The notes beneath the pieces are model-generated. The model did not search any database. It was not told where the DNA came from and worked only from the letters and a program-made list of their open reading frames with translations. Source: Eonycteris spelaea (Eukaryota; Chordata; Mammalia; Chiroptera; Pteropodidae). Taken from it: a stretch of DNA of 64,000 bases. The stretch spans positions 2,294,001 to 2,358,000 of the forward strand of contig PUFA01000066.1 in assembly GCA_003508835.1 (NCBI GenBank), written 5' to 3'. Of the stretch, positions 22,845 to 35,122 are shown piece by piece; position 1 is the stretch's first letter, and each line of letters starts with the position of its first letter. The position numbers and the translations under genes are program-made.

Positions 22845-23929
22845 GATCTTTTGTGAACCACCTCAGTAGGATATAGGAGCCACTGAAAGATTTCAGGTGA
22901 CAGGCCAGAACTGTAGTCCAGAAAAATTCTTTTGATAGACAGTGGGGAGGATGGTTGGTCAGGGGGCTGGGCAGAGGTTCAGAGAAGAAGGCGGGATTTG
23001 GATTGTCCAGAAAGGCCTTTCCTGAGGAGCCTGGGCCTGTCAGAGTAGCGGCAGAGGGATCCAAGCAGACTGTGGGAAATTCAGACTGGCTCCAGCAGGC
23101 TCAGCTGGCACGATGTTATCTGGCTCTCCAGGGCCGGACAAGCAACCTTCAAACCTCCCATCACCCCGGCTCATTTTTAGCTCCACTGATAAGCTAGAAT
23201 TTCTTCTCTCCTCGGAAAGTGGGATGGCCTTTGTTTTGAGAAACACCGCCATCTGGTGGTCCCTTTTTGCAACGCCAACCTGTGGTCTTATTTCCTTTGT
23301 TGTCACTAAGACCAGATTTGCTCATTCAGTTTTCATGGACTTGTTACTGATTGGGTCCCTGTGTGCCAGGTACTGTGCTCAGTGCTGGGGTTCAGCAGTA
23401 AACAGGGACCCTGACTCCGTGGAGCTGACAAGATGTGAATAATCACAGGAATGTACTGAGTCGCAACCCCGGCCCTAGGTGAGGGGTGATGACAGTTCCC
23501 CGGGAATGTCACATGTGCGTGCTGCTTGGTGACTTCACAGATGCCAGTGACATGGAAAGGCTATGTGTAGGATGGCGTAGGCTTCATTTTCTGCAAAATC
23601 TCTCACCTGCCTGACTGGCAGGGCAGGGCAGGAGATCAGAGTGGGACTGTGTTACTATCCCGTGGTTCACCTGCCCAGCCAGTGCCTGAGTATGGTCTTC
23701 AGTCGTCCCGCCAGGCTGTCCACCTGCTCTGCGAATACCTGCGGTGACACAACACTCATTTCTCCTAGTGGCTCCTTCCGATGTAGGTTAGACGCTCTCA
23801 TCTGGACAACTGCGGCAGCCATCTTGCTGGTCTTCCCGCTTCTACCCTAAGCACCGCCCCCGCCCACTCACCCCCCTCCCATTCCCCCCACCCCACCCCC
23901 AGTCCCCTGCCCCACCCCCCAGTAGCCAG

Positions 23930-24560
23930 AGACATTCTATTAAAACCTTAAATGTGATAATGTCGCTCCTCTGCTCAGAACCCAGCAATAGTTTTCGTTT
24001 GTTTGTTTGTTTTTTAATGCATAGCATAAAATCCAGCCTCCTGACAGGAATCCTGTATGCTATTGCTCCCTGCTCCCTCCCTGACATTGCTTCCTAGCAC
24101 TTTGCCTCCTGCTTGTTCTGCTTCAGTCACACTGGCCTCCTCATTGTCGCTTCAGCATACAACCTTGACCCTGCCTCAGGGCCTTTGCACTGCCTGTTCT
24201 CTCTGCCTAGAACACTTCCCCCCCCTTCTCCCCCACCCCTGGATGCTTACACAGCTCCTTCCGTCACCTCCTCAGAGGTTCTTTGTCACAGAGGCCCTTC
24301 CTGACCCCTCCATCTAAAACAGTTCTCATCGTCCCACCCTGCCCTTCTTACTCTGCTTTGTTTTTCACAGAGCATGGGTCACTGGTTGAAATGACTTCAT
24401 AGGCTGTATTGTTTACTGTCCTTCTCCTGAGGAATGTCAACTCCTTGAGGGCAGCGGCTTTTTCTGCATTGCTCATCTGTGTTTCCAGCACCTGGCCCAG
24501 TGTTTGGCACACAGTAGGCCCTAAATAGTAGTTCGATCAATGCATAAAGACCCCTGTCGC
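23930..24560 (-). mobile_element. Antisense L2 fragment
   Basis: L2 3' sequence in reverse: tcagggcctttgcactgcct, gttctctctgcctagaacac, cacagaggcccttcctgacc and an agcacctggcccagtgtttg end. Confidence 0.85.
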
Positions 24561-26217
24561 ATTGAACACTTACAATCTGCTCAGTGCTTCCCATCTATTA
24601 TTGCACCAGTGCGGTGAGACTGCAGTTTGAATCCAGCTATGTCTGACTCCAACAGCTTGGCTCACGTCACATATTCTGCCCTCTTTAGTCTCACTTTCCT
24701 CCTCTGCGAAATCATTTGCCAATAATACAGATACATACAGGAATTGAGGTCCTGGCAAGTGACAGATGGTATACCCAGAAGAGATGAATGGAAGAGAATT
24801 TGATGAGGGCTCTGTTCACAATGGGGCACAAGAGGAAACAGTGCTGTCGGAGGCTGGGGGGAGCAGGACGCATGGCTGAGGGTCCCCCCACCCAGGAGCA
24901 GGGCTGAGGTGAGGGGTGGGGGCAGGAACCCACGGGCCGGCCTCTCCTTCATGCTGGCCGAACTCAACTGGGGGTCAGGGAGCCTCTGTGACGCATAGGT
25001 TTCTGGAGGGCACGATCTCCTACAATTGTCATGAGAATTACATGAGGTTGGGTATGTGACTCAGCACCAGTGACATAATTGATGTCATTATTAGGTGGAT
25101 ATTGAACGCACTCATGATTGTTCGGTTGTCACATTCGATTTCCTCCCCGCTTCTTCCCTCCCTCCCTCCTCCTTCCTTCCTTCCTCTGAGCATTTCAGTT
25201 CTGCCAGGAGTGGAGATCCGCACACGCCGCCGTGTGACTTCGCTGGCTGTGTTTACCACCCAATCCCCTCGCTCCCTCAGTTCATGTTGCTGAACTAGGA
25301 CGCCGCTCATAGCCGATGCGTGCTTTTCACAAGGACAGGCCTGTTTTTCTTGCTCACCACTGTGTCCCCCTGGCTCACGGTAGCCGCTCGGCAAATACCT
25401 GTGGGATGAGTGCATTAATTTTGAGAGTAGGAGCTGCCTTGTATGTGCGTGACTACACGTGTGTGTCAGTGGCAAGGATTACTGGCACGTCCATGGGAAT
25501 TCTTCCCCGGGGGAAGTCCTCAGATTCTGTGTTCCAGCCAGACTGCCTTCTCTGTCTGGTTTAGCCCTCGTCTGGGACTATGGATTTAGATGAAGAAGCC
25601 AAAGGTCCCAGAGGCCACGCCGTCAGAAATGCCTACTTCATTGGGATCCTGATTGTAGGGGGACACATGGAGCATCCCAAGGACGTGGGCTCCTAGCATC
25701 TTCCTTCTTTTTTTATGATGCAATATCTCAGACATACTCCAGGATAGAGAGAATAAACTAACAAACCCTCCTGAAAACCTAAAAAAAACACAAGCTTTGA
25801 CAGAAGTTACTGGGGCTTGTGTTTCTCACCCCAGGCGCTTTCATGCCTTCTCTCCTCAGACGTAACCACTGTGCCGAGTTTGGTATTTTTATAATTCCTG
25901 TGTGTATAAATTTACACAATCACTTCTCACAATCCACAGTAGTTACGTGCTATAAAATCCCTGCGAACACCGAACTGACCAATACCGCACCATGGCTCCT
26001 AGCGGAAATATGTACACACACATCTCACGTAGATGATCTCGTCTTAAATCCTAAAAACAATTCATTCGGGTAGCTTCCATTTTCTTTATCTCATAAAAGG
26101 GAAAATAATAATAATAATAAATGAGAAAAACGAGGTTCAGAGTGTTAAGTGACCGGCTTGAGGCCACCCCACAGCGGGTGCCAGGGCTGCTTTTGGAGCC
26201 GTTGCTTTCTCTTCCAG

Positions 26218-26412
26218 CGGTCTCCTGCGTTGTGGCCGAGTGGAGTGGCTGGAGTCGCTGTGTCCAGCCCTGTCAGGTCTCCTACCGTGTCCGCCAGAGG
26301 CAGGTCCTGCAGGAGCCAAGGCACGGGGGTGTTCTGTGTCCGCCTCTGGAAGAGCGGGCTGGCTGTGTGGAGTACCGGAGCCACCAGGGAGTGGCAGGCC
26401 AGCAGTCCTTGC
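26218..26412 (+). pseudogene. SBSPON-like exon 2: thrombospondin type 1 repeat
   Basis: The AG acceptor at 26216-26217 follows a pyrimidine tract; the donor is GTGAGT at 26413. At 195 nt it is a multiple of three and open in the phase expected from exon 1. It encodes CVVAEWSGWSRCVQPC, then RVRQRQVLQEPRHGG and CPPLEERAGCVEY. The WSxW motif, RVR stretch and CPPLEERAGC match human SBSPON. The sixth TSP1 cysteine (DCG in human) is absent (AGQQ here). This is the best-preserved domain. Confidence 0.9.
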
Positions 26413-26609
26413 GTGAGTTGAGTTGGCCACCAGGGGCAGATGTCAGATCCCGTGGGGGAAGGGAGGGGTCTGGGTTCAGGGTGGGGCTTCGCCTTCCTTT
26501 TGCCCGGATTTCCGCTCCTCACCTTGGGAATGAGGTAAGAAGCTCTGATTTCTTCTGGGCATCTCAGCATCTTCTTTCTACTCATCTCCCAGTGTGACTC
26601 AGCCAGGGC

Positions 26610-26978
26610 TTCAAATGCCCATGATGGGAAACCTAACTTAAACTGACTCGAGCAAAAATGCGTGGCTCACGTAACTAAAATTTTAATGGCTGCATTCAGG
26701 CATGGCTGGATCCAGGGGCTCACACAATGTTGCCAGGAATCTCTCTTCATCTCTCTGCTCTGTTTTCCTCTGAGTTGGCCTCATTCTCAGGCAGGCTCCT
26801 CCCCTGTAATGGTCTTTGCTCAGCTGGAAGAAAAGGCCTCTTTTTCCATAGTTTCAGTAAATGTCCTGGGATGAAATCTCATTGGTTTCACCTGGGTCAT
26901 GTATCTACGGCTGAACCAATCGGTATGGCCAGAGCTACAGGATACTCTGATTGGCCAAGCCTGGGAGGAGGGTGCGCT
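26610..26978 (+). repeat. Dispersed repeat family X, copy 2
   Basis: Same ordered blocks as the other copies, including catggctggatccaggggct, tgagttggcctcattctcag and ctctgattggccaagcctgg. It is interrupted on the right by a TC repeat and a 5S-derived SINE. Confidence 0.75.
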
Positions 26979-27002
26979 CCTCTCTCTCTCTCTCTCTCTC
27001 TC
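26979..27002. repeat. (TC)n repeat at the SINE tail
   Basis: A TC run directly beside the A-rich (T-rich on plus) tail of the 5S-derived SINE. It likely grew from the tail. Confidence 0.85.
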
Positions 27003-27198
27003 TTTTTTAGGTGAGGCAACCCTTGGTTGACCTCAAAGGTTGCAAGGACCTTGTCAGCTTACAATCCCTTTTTTTTTTTACACCTACAGCACCTGGTCTT
27101 CCTAGGTGGTCTCCCATCCAAGTACTAACCAGGCCCAACCCTGCTTAGCTTCCAAGATCAGACAGATCGGGCTTATTCAGGGTAGCATGGCCATAGAC
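27003..27198 (-). mobile_element. 5S rRNA-derived SINE, copy 2
   Basis: On the minus strand the head starts GTCTATGGCCATGCTACCC (27198) and follows 5S rRNA to CTGTAGG (about 27080), including GGTTAGTACTTGGATGGGAG. A body ending GGTCAACCAAGGGTTGCCTC is the same as in copy 1, followed by an A-rich tail. It is better preserved than copy 1. It inserted into a dispersed repeat within intron 2 of the SBSPON-like locus. Confidence 0.9.
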
Positions 27199-27519
27199 GA
27201 GGGTACTCCCTTTGAAGCTGGGAGGTAGAGGGCAGTCCCATCTGAATGAGCGGAGGGGAGAATGGATGCAGCGTAGGCGAAACTCCCAAGGTCGGCTACA
27301 TCGCGTACCCTGACAAAAGATTTTTATATCACTCCAGAAAATAGCTGATGCCCATTTTACCGCTGCAGAAATTGACCGAGAGAGTGAAAGTGATTTTCCT
27401 GAAGGGGTAGGATAGCAGGTGGCAGGGCTAAATTGTACCCTTCCGATCTCTCCCATGCCACAGCCCGGCAGGGAGGGAGCTCATTCTACAGCACGACTCT
27501 TACGGGGCGCTCCCTCCTG

Positions 27520-27640
27520 CTTTAAATTCTTCAGTAGCTCCCCGGCACCCTCAGGGTGAAACCCAAACTCCTCATCATGGTCTGTCAACTCCATATGATC
27601 TGGCTCTAGCCTCCTGTGACCTCGTCTCCTTCCTCCCTCC
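27520..27640 (-). mobile_element. Antisense L2 fragment
   Basis: Contains ttcttcagtagctccccggc, aacccaaactcctcatcatg and atgatctggctctagcctcc, typical of reversed L2. Confidence 0.75.
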
Positions 27641-27644
27641 GCCT

Positions 27645-27790
27645 GTGTTTTAGAGGATCACTCTGGCTGCTGTGGGGAGAGCAGACTGAAAGGGGCCCGA
27701 GGGTAGCAGGGAGATCGGGAGAGAGGTGAGTGCGGTGGTGCAGGTGAGAGAGGATGGTGGCTGGACCGGGGTTCTGGCAATGGGGTGACG
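27645..27790 (+). mobile_element. L2 fragment
   Basis: Contains gatcactctggctgctgtgg, then gagagatcggg-type and gtggctggaccggggttctg blocks of the L2 3' part. Confidence 0.7.
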
Positions 27791-28579
27791 ACGGTGGGAA
27801 AGTCGTTTCCCTTCCCTGAAATCCTTCTCCCTCTCCCCTGCCACTCGCATCCAACCTTGCCCAGCCCATCAGTTCCTGCCTGCTTGTCAGTTTTTTCTGG
27901 GAAAATCTTCCTGGGCGCCCCACTATGTGCAAGCACTTTGCCACATTCCTTGACTCTGGAAGGCCAGTGTTCCTATTCTCATTTTAGAGAAGGGACAACC
28001 GAGGCTCAGGGAGGCGCAAAACTTGCCCCAAATACATGGCTCATCTCAAATAACTCTACGATGTAGGTACTAGCATCATCCCCATTTCGCTGATGAGGAG
28101 ACGGGGCCTCAGAGAGGTGCAGCAGCTTGACCGAGATCACTCGGCTACAGGAGGCAGAGCCGGGACTAGAGCCCGGGCTTCTCTGGGGCTCTCTTCACTG
28201 CTTCAGGCTGAACCAACGGGAGCACCATGGATGCTGGAGGGAAGGGAATCTGTGTATTAAGTGTGTATGGCAAAGACCAAGCCCAGTCTCTATGGCAGTA
28301 GCAGGGAGGAAGGGCCTGGGATTCCCATCACCTCCCCCCCCACCTCGGCCCTGTGTGGCCCTTGTCTAGGTCACAAACGTTAGTTCAACACCAAGTCTTT
28401 GATTCAGCTCCATCACTCAGAGAATGGCAAGGGGCAGGGACTTCCTCTGGCATTTTTATTTTCCTAAGGGATCACCAGTCTCTTGGGGACTGACCCTCGA
28501 CTCTCCTTCCCAGTGGTCTCTGTCTGCTCTAGGAAGCAAGAGACCTGGAAGTCAGCCCAAGGAAATGATTATGTTAATT

Positions 28580-28860
28580 CATTTATCCATCTCCCTCTGT
28601 ACCTTCTTTCTTCTATCCTTATATCTTCCCACCCATTCGTTCACCCATCTATCCATCCACTTTCCCATCCATTTCTTTATCCATTCACCTGTCCATCCAC
28701 CTGTCATTTCTCCATCCATCCTTCTTTCCATTTATCATCTCTCCTTTTTCTATCCTCCCATCTTCCCATTTATTTACCTGTCATCCATCCTTTCTACCTT
28801 CCTTCCATCATTTTATCCATCCATCCATCCATCCATCCATCCATCCATCCATCCATCCAC
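28580..28860. repeat. Degenerate ATCC-rich tract ending in pure (ATCC)n
   Basis: Diverged ATCC/CATT units grade into about 11 perfect ATCC copies at 28815-28860. Confidence 0.95.
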
Positions 28861-29162
28861 TTATTAACCCAGTGTCTACTTTTTTACTCATTCATTATTT
28901 ATCAAAATCATTTATTTGAAAAACTTTCGAGGCTCACTATGCAAGCCACTATGGTAGTCCCTGACTCTCAGAAATAAATATGACCTTGCCTCCAGCATTG
29001 CATAAAGTGTGCTAGTGGGGACCGCCAGTTTCAAGATCCTATAGTCTCCTGAGGGCTGCCACATCATATGACTCCACGGCAGGAGTACCTAACCCTGCTT
29101 CCTGTGGTGTCCTAGCCTGGGGGGTGCTGAGCTACCTAACTCTGTTTTCTCCTTGGCCACAG

Positions 29163-29240
29163 TCCCTGCTCTGATAACCACAGGCAGCTACGGAAAAGAG
29201 CAGAAAAACAAGGTGTCGCCAAGAAGCTGGAGACAGTAGG
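29163..29240 (+). pseudogene. SBSPON-like exon 3 (linker)
   Basis: AG acceptor at 29161-29162; GTAAGT donor at 29241. The incoming phase gives LPALITTGSYGKEQKNK (human VPAFITTSAFNKERTRQ), but this frame meets TAG at 29237-29239. A second frame gives KKLETVG, which joins exon 4 as GYCVQF (human EDAGYCMEF). So one frame shift lies between, perhaps in the A run near 29200-29210. The exon is about four codons shorter than the human equivalent. Confidence 0.78.
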
Positions 29241-29422
29241 GTAAGTTGAAGCGAATGAACCCACAAGCAAACTAAACTTTGTGGACATTTCCCTTGGATT
29301 AAACTTTCATATTGTCTTTCTCTTATGTTGACAGTTTCAATAGCTCTCTATTTCTTGTCCTGTTATATTCGTAAGCTCATTAACACAGATTTTGAAGTTC
29401 TTAATAGTTGGTCTCCTTTCAA

Positions 29423-29488
29423 CTTCCTTCCTTCCTTCCTCCATCCATCCATCCATCCATCCATCCATCCATCCATCCATCCATCCAC
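29423..29488. repeat. (TTCC)n/(ATCC)n microsatellite
   Basis: Four TTCC units followed by about 12 ATCC units. Confidence 0.97.
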
Positions 29489-29494
29489 TCGATG

Positions 29495-30255
29495 TTTACT
29501 GAATGCCCATTATATGGCAGGCAGTGTGCTAGGCCTGGGGCTACAGCAAGGAACAAAAAAGGACAAAAATACATGTCCTCATGAAGCGGACAGTCTAGTT
29601 AAAGGAGACAGACAATAACTAAATAACTAGCATGTCGCAGGGCGCAGGTGCTATGAAGAAAAATAAAGCAGGGAACAGGACAGGGTGCTGGGGATATGCT
29701 CACTGAGAAAGCATCTGAACTAAGATCTAGAGAAGGCTTTCTGGGGGAAGAGCATGTCTGAAAAAGGGACCAGCATGTACGAAGGTCCTGAAGCATGGCA
29801 CGTGGTCAAGGATCGCCAAGAAGACCGTGTGGCTGGAGAGCAGGGAGAGTGAAAGAATAGGCAATAAGGTCAGAAATATATGGGGGTGGGGTGGGTCAGA
29901 CCGCACGGGGCCTACAGAGTGTGGTGGGAAGTTGGGTACTTTCTCATATGAGATGGGACTCGCGGGAGGGTTTTGAGCAGGGAGTGACATGATCTGACTT
30001 AGATTGTCACATGGTCCCTTGGAATGCTATTTGCAGACTCAATTGCAGAGATGCAAGGAGGGAGTCAGGAGACCAATGGGGAGGCTACTGCAATGGTCCA
30101 GATGAGGGACGAAGTGGTTTAGATCAGGGCGGTAGCCCTGTGCCTTGTGAAGGGGGAATTGCAGGGACTGGAGACAGACAAGTGTGGTGGGGACGGTGGT
30201 GATGGGGGTCAAGCTTCCAGGACGGTGCCTGGCACATGGCAGATACTCAATACAC
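29495..30255 (+). mobile_element. L2 fragment
   Basis: Long diverged L2 3' sequence: caggcagtgtgctaggcctg, gaagcggacagtctagttaa, gggagtgacatgatctgact and atggtccagatgaggga. Confidence 0.85.
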
Positions 30256-30309
30256 GTCAATGGAAAGAATAAGGTCTGAACGAAGGCAGCGACAATGGAG
30301 ATGGAGAGG

Positions 30310-30493
30310 AGGGCTATTAGTTAGGACTCTTTTCATTGCAAGTGACAGAAACTCAGCTCAAACTGACTCACGTGAAAAGGAGAATTATTGGTTTACATAA
30401 CTAGGTAGGGGGTTTTGAAACAGTGTTACTTTCAGCATGGCTGGAGCCAAGAGGCCAAATAATGTCAGAAATGTCAGAACTCACTCTCATCCT

Positions 30494-30560
<67 letters not shown>

Positions 30561-30965
30561 CTTCCCCCTCTCTCCATGTATTGGCTTCATTCTCAAGCAG
30601 CCATTCTCCCTGCACTGGTCAGTATGGCCATCAGCAGCCCCACATGCTCCCAGCTCAGCAACGCTAGTGGAAGGAGCCTCTGCTCCTAGTCTCAGCATGC
30701 CATTTCTGGAGGGGACTTTTATTGGTCTTGCTTGGATCCGGGCCCATCCCTGAGTCAATCACTGTGGCCAGGAGGATGGGAACTCTGATGGGTCGGCTTC
30801 AGTCATCTGTGAAGGCTAGTGGCAGGTGTGGGGAGCCAGGACCAGCCACCGTGATTGCTTGCTCTTCCAAGACCAAAAAGCGTGGGGGCAAGAGTTCCCC
30901 AAATACACCACCAAAAGGGGAGGCGGGAGCGTGTTGGGGAGACACATTTTCCATCTATCACAGGC
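30310..30965 (+). repeat. Dispersed repeat family X, copy 3
   Basis: The fullest copy: ttgcaagtgacagaaactca, catggctggagccaagaggc, ttggcttcattctcaagcag and gagtcaatcactgtggccag. It contains an internal TC repeat at 30499-30557. Confidence 0.78.
30499..30557. repeat. (TC)n microsatellite
   Basis: About 29 TC units inside dispersed repeat copy 3. Confidence 0.98.
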
Positions 30966-31460
30966 TCTGGTAAGGAACAAATTCCTGAGGAGTTCTGGGG
31001 CAGCTCAGAGAGGAAGGAGCTTGGGGACAGGTTCCTTCCTAGGCCTCCCAGAGACTGCAGCCACCAGGGGGCACCAGCCCCACACAGAGTCATCCCCGAG
31101 TCCTTGACAAGCTGTATCTCCTCCAGCAGGGGGCGCTATTTACTGCTACTTGTAGAGAAGTTGGGTAGACGCAAAATTTTGACGAATTGGCTTTTATTTC
31201 AGATACCCTAGAACAGGGAGCTTCCCTTTCAAAATACTTCTTGTGGAGAATCTCTTCTACAAAATAGGATCTTTTGTAAAATGCAGAAGCAGGAGCCGAA
31301 TCTCTTGTATGCAACCTGTTGACATAAATTGGGTTGCCTGAAAGGTTGCTATGTCGGGGAGACATTGTACCAGCCTGGGCCTACATAGGACTAGGTGTAC
31401 AGTAGGCGCTTCATAAGTGCTCGCAGGTGCTTGGGGTGGTGTCTCCTTGTGCAGCTGCAG

Positions 31461-31626
31461 GTACTGTGTCCAGTTCCGTCTGGGGCCCGTTCCCGGCAGG
31501 TGAGGGCACCCCATGCCCAGTGGATGAAGTATCTGACCCAGGGTCACATGGTCTGTGTGAGGTGTGAGTGGCCTGCCCAGGACACCAGGAGCCAGCGCTG
31601 CTCAGAGACGGTGGCGAGGCTGCCAG
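31461..31626 (+). pseudogene. SBSPON-like exon 4
   Basis: Acceptor ctgcag ends at 31460; donor GTGAGC is at 31627. The first frame reads YCVQFRLGPVPGR and stops at TGA 31501-31503. A second frame reads APHAQWMKYLTQGHMVCVRC and QRCSETVARLP, matching human TRWMQYLREGYTVCVDC and LRCSGDG. The exit phase does not match exon 5, so a second indel lies near the 3' end. The length is 166 nt, whereas the flanking phases require a multiple of three. Confidence 0.82.
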
Positions 31627-32159
31627 GTGAGCCGTGGGGCCGGGACGCGGGAACATGTGACTGACTGCAGAGTCTGGGGTTTCTTTGCTGCCTGAGAGTT
31701 GATGGCACCAAAGGAGCGAGAGGCTGATCTCTGGTCAGGGCCAGTTCTTGGAAGGTCCTGGTCTCAGTGTCTGAGGAGGAGCAGCTCTTGCCTCTTAGAG
31801 CTGTGTGACTCGGGGCGATAACCTCTCTGAACCCCAATTTCCTCACTGAAAAAGCACATAATAAGAGAAGCCTTCCACGGGGTATTGGTGAAGTTTAAGT
31901 GCGATCGTGCATGTCGAGGACGTAACATAGCTCCTGGCATCCAGAAAGACCTCAAGAAAAGGGAGCTGATATTATTGTCGAATCCTTATAATTCCCTTTA
32001 AAAGCCGAGTTGGTTACTCTCATTTTATAGATGGGGAAACTGAGGCTCAGAGAGGCAGTGTGCCTTAGCCAAGATCACACTGCAAGATACTCATTTTGGG
32101 TCTTATATCATCCCCCGAGACCTCCTCTTACAAGGACAAGCGTCTCAGAAAGTACTTAA

Positions 32160-32660
32160 CATGCTGATTATAACAGCAGCTAGTACCGAGTGCTTACTAT
32201 GTGCCAAGCATTCTTCTAACCTCTTTATATTAATTCACGCATTTATCTCTTCGTTCATTCAATAAATATTTGTTGAGCACTTACTATTGAGCATGTGCCG
32301 GGCAACATTTTGGGCGCTGGGAAGACAGCGGATGTGGCCCCTTCTTTACAGAGACAACATTCTGCTGTGAAGAGACAGACGTTAGGCAAGTAAATCCTTA
32401 ATTTGTCAGGAGGGAGATGAGGAAAGGAAACAGAATGAGTGGGAAGTTCTGGGGGCTGTTATTTTTCAAGGAAGACGACACTGAGGAGGTGACATTTGAA
32501 CAGAGATCCGAAGGAAATGAGGGAGAGAGCCGTGCGGACATTTGGGGGAAGGCGTTCCGGGCTGAGGGCACCGCAAGTGCAAAGGCCCTGAGGGGGAGCG
32601 TGCGGCCACCGTGGCTGGAGCGGAGTGAACGAGGGGGAGTGTGGAAGGAAGTGAGGACAC
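32160..32660 (+). mobile_element. L2 fragment
   Basis: Contains tcattcaataaatatttgtt, gaggaggtgacatttgaaca, gcaagtgcaaaggccctgag and gtggctggagcggagtgaac. Confidence 0.88.
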
Positions 32661-32959
32661 ACTGACACACAGTATGCCATTGACACAGTCCATTAACCCC
32701 AACGGATACTTTTAGGACCCTTACTCTCCAGATGAGGAGACTGGGACATGAAGAGGTACCCAAAGTTACACACCCAGCAAGTGGCAGAATCTCCTCTGTT
32801 CTCACTGCCAGTGCTTTCCCAGGGATTATTATCACGTAGCAACAAGGGCACGTGAGTTCTTCTATTCCTAAGAGTGTTCATTTCTGCCTCTTAAAATTGA
32901 GCAGCCCCACTCACTGCAAACCTAGAGCAGGGAAGGCCAGTGACAGATGGGGGCGATAG

Positions 32960-33240
32960 GGACAGATGTGCCTGAACAAGAGGTGCTGGGACTGCACAGA
33001 TCTGGGTTCAAACCCACCCTCCGGCCCTTACTAGCTATGTGACTCTGGGCTAACAGTCCACCTGACCCTGAAAGTCCCCACCACTCATGCCCTTTATATA
33101 GCACCTGGCTTCTCACAGATGCTCAGTAGAGGAAGCTGCTATCGTCATGTCTAACTTACATAATGGGTGTAATAATACATACTTTATGAAAATGAAATGC
33201 AATGGATGTGATGAACCTGGTACATAGTAGTGAATAAATG
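32960..33240 (+). mobile_element. MIR SINE remnant
   Basis: Contains gatctgggttcaaacccacc, ttactagctatgtgactctg and a gaaatgcaatggatgtgatg end. Confidence 0.75.
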
Positions 33241-34289
33241 GCAGACAGTATGATCACACTCTGGCGAGGCCCTCTCTGTCTACCCTCCTCCAACTTTTTT
33301 CCCACTTATGTGTCCTAGACCTGAGATTTTACCATTAGAGATTCATTCTTTGGGCTACATGCTCACTTGTTCGAGCTTTGGTTTATCCATCTATCTCTGG
33401 ATACGCCTTTCTAGCCCTAAAACTCTGATTAATTCCAAATTTTTCTTTTTTGGATGCAAATACTCCAGGATGAGGAACATGGCAGTTGGTGAGGCTTAGA
33501 TGAGTGTTGTAGGAAACTCTGGCTCCACCAGGGAGGGGCAGGAATGAAAAGACAGCCAGGGCTATGCCAGAGAGAGCCACCACTCCCCAGTCCCACCTCG
33601 GCCAGGCTCACAACAGGTGACAGAAGGTCTGATTGGGGCATGAGCTCACCAGGCAGGACTGGGCAGAGGAGGAGGATCAAAGTGAGGATAGAGGCGAGCT
33701 GTCAGCTGGATTCTTTCCGTGGGCAGCTGGCGAGGGCGGGTGTGCAAAGTGCACGGACCCGAGAGGGATTAGCCTGTCGGGTGGGGATTTTAGGAGGGTT
33801 TATTTAGCCTGAGAAGTGTCTCTGAGTTTGGGACAAGCAGACAGGACACCTGCCATAGTCATGCACCTACTGTATACCAGGCACCAGGTAGATGCTTTAC
33901 ATCATTTAGGACTCCCAAGCCTTTTTGAGACAAGGGACATTAACTCCATTTTATACAATGAGGATGGCAATAATAATGGTAACTTTAAATGCTATTATTT
34001 GTGAAGCACCTATTATGTGCCAGGCACTGTATTAAGATGCTAGGCACTTAATAGGCACTCAATCGGTGTTTATTATTGTTATTATTTGCATTTTTTTAAA
34101 AAAAGATTTGAATTATGCCTACAGAGAATTGGCTAAAACATGTATCAACAGGTTAATACATATTTGAAAAGGAGATATACCTGGGTAGTCACCAGTCAAG
34201 GAACAGCCCCCCAAATGCCCCCTTAACCACAGGCCCTGCCCTCCCCATAAAAGAAACCTCCTCCCTGACTATTACGGTAATCCATTATA

Positions 34290-34520
34290 TAGTTCTCCTA
34301 ACAGCTTTACTCACCTCAGTGGAGAGCCCTGAACACTCTAGTTTAATTTTGCTTTTTTTTTTTTTTTCAAACTTTACATACATGAAAAGATGCTGGGTAT
34401 ACCTTTTGGAATCTAGCTTCTTTTGCTTGATATGAGGTTTACAGATTTCATCCACATGGCTGCCTTGTAGCATTAGCTCTTTCATTCTTGTTGCTGACAT
34501 GGTTAGCTATTATTGTCACA
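34290..34520 (-). mobile_element. Antisense old L1 fragment (weak)
   Basis: Resembles reversed L1M: ttggaatctagcttcttttg, ctgccttgtagcattagctc. Diverged. Confidence 0.5.
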
Positions 34521-35122
34521 ATCATTTTATTTTCTCTGCACAGAGCCTCTCATAGAACCCTTTCAGCACTTCAGAGAGGCAGAGATTATGGATATCTCTG
34601 TGGTCCATCGAAGAGACAGAGGAGGCTCCTAGGAGCTGGATCATGACCCCTGCTGATTCCAGGGCCTGGTTCTTACTCACTCCACTGTGTTGCCTCCCAA
34701 CAGGAGGAAGGGGGCGGGTGGTGAAGGGAGGTTAAGAAACTTGCCAGGTTGGCCACCTCGCCAGATCCTAAGAGCTGGGCCTGGATTGCCCTGTGTGGCC
34801 TCTGGGGTCGGCGCTCTGTAGCCAGCTCAGGGCCATTCTCCATCAGGCATAGTAGCCACAGGTCCCAGTGCTCGCCTACGTTTAGGGCCCATGAAGAACA
34901 TTTTTCTAATTAATTTCTTTTCAAATCAGAAGAAAAAAAAAGATATAATAATCATAAAGATCTAATAATGAATCCAGCCTGGGTTATAGCGATCTTTATA
35001 CGATGCTCTCATAAACTGTGAATTGAAAATATTTTTTTGCACGGAGGAAGGGGCCCACACAGGCAAATGTCTCCAGAGCCCAGAGATTCATGATGCCACG
35101 AAACCGGCCCCATGTCTTGCAG

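Noticed and set aside
23853..23925. C-rich run as a regulatory element
   Set aside because: Low-complexity C tract next to an L2 fragment. G4 potential on the minus strand is possible, but nothing ties it to a gene.
27080..27198. Functional 5S rRNA gene
   Set aside because: The head is diverged from 5S rRNA and joined to a repeated non-5S body and an A-rich tail, as in a SINE. No terminator T-run follows the 5S part.
28424..28977. Overlapping open frames with His/Pro/Ser-Ile repeats
   Set aside because: Produced by the ATCC-rich tract and flanking L2-like DNA; no domain.
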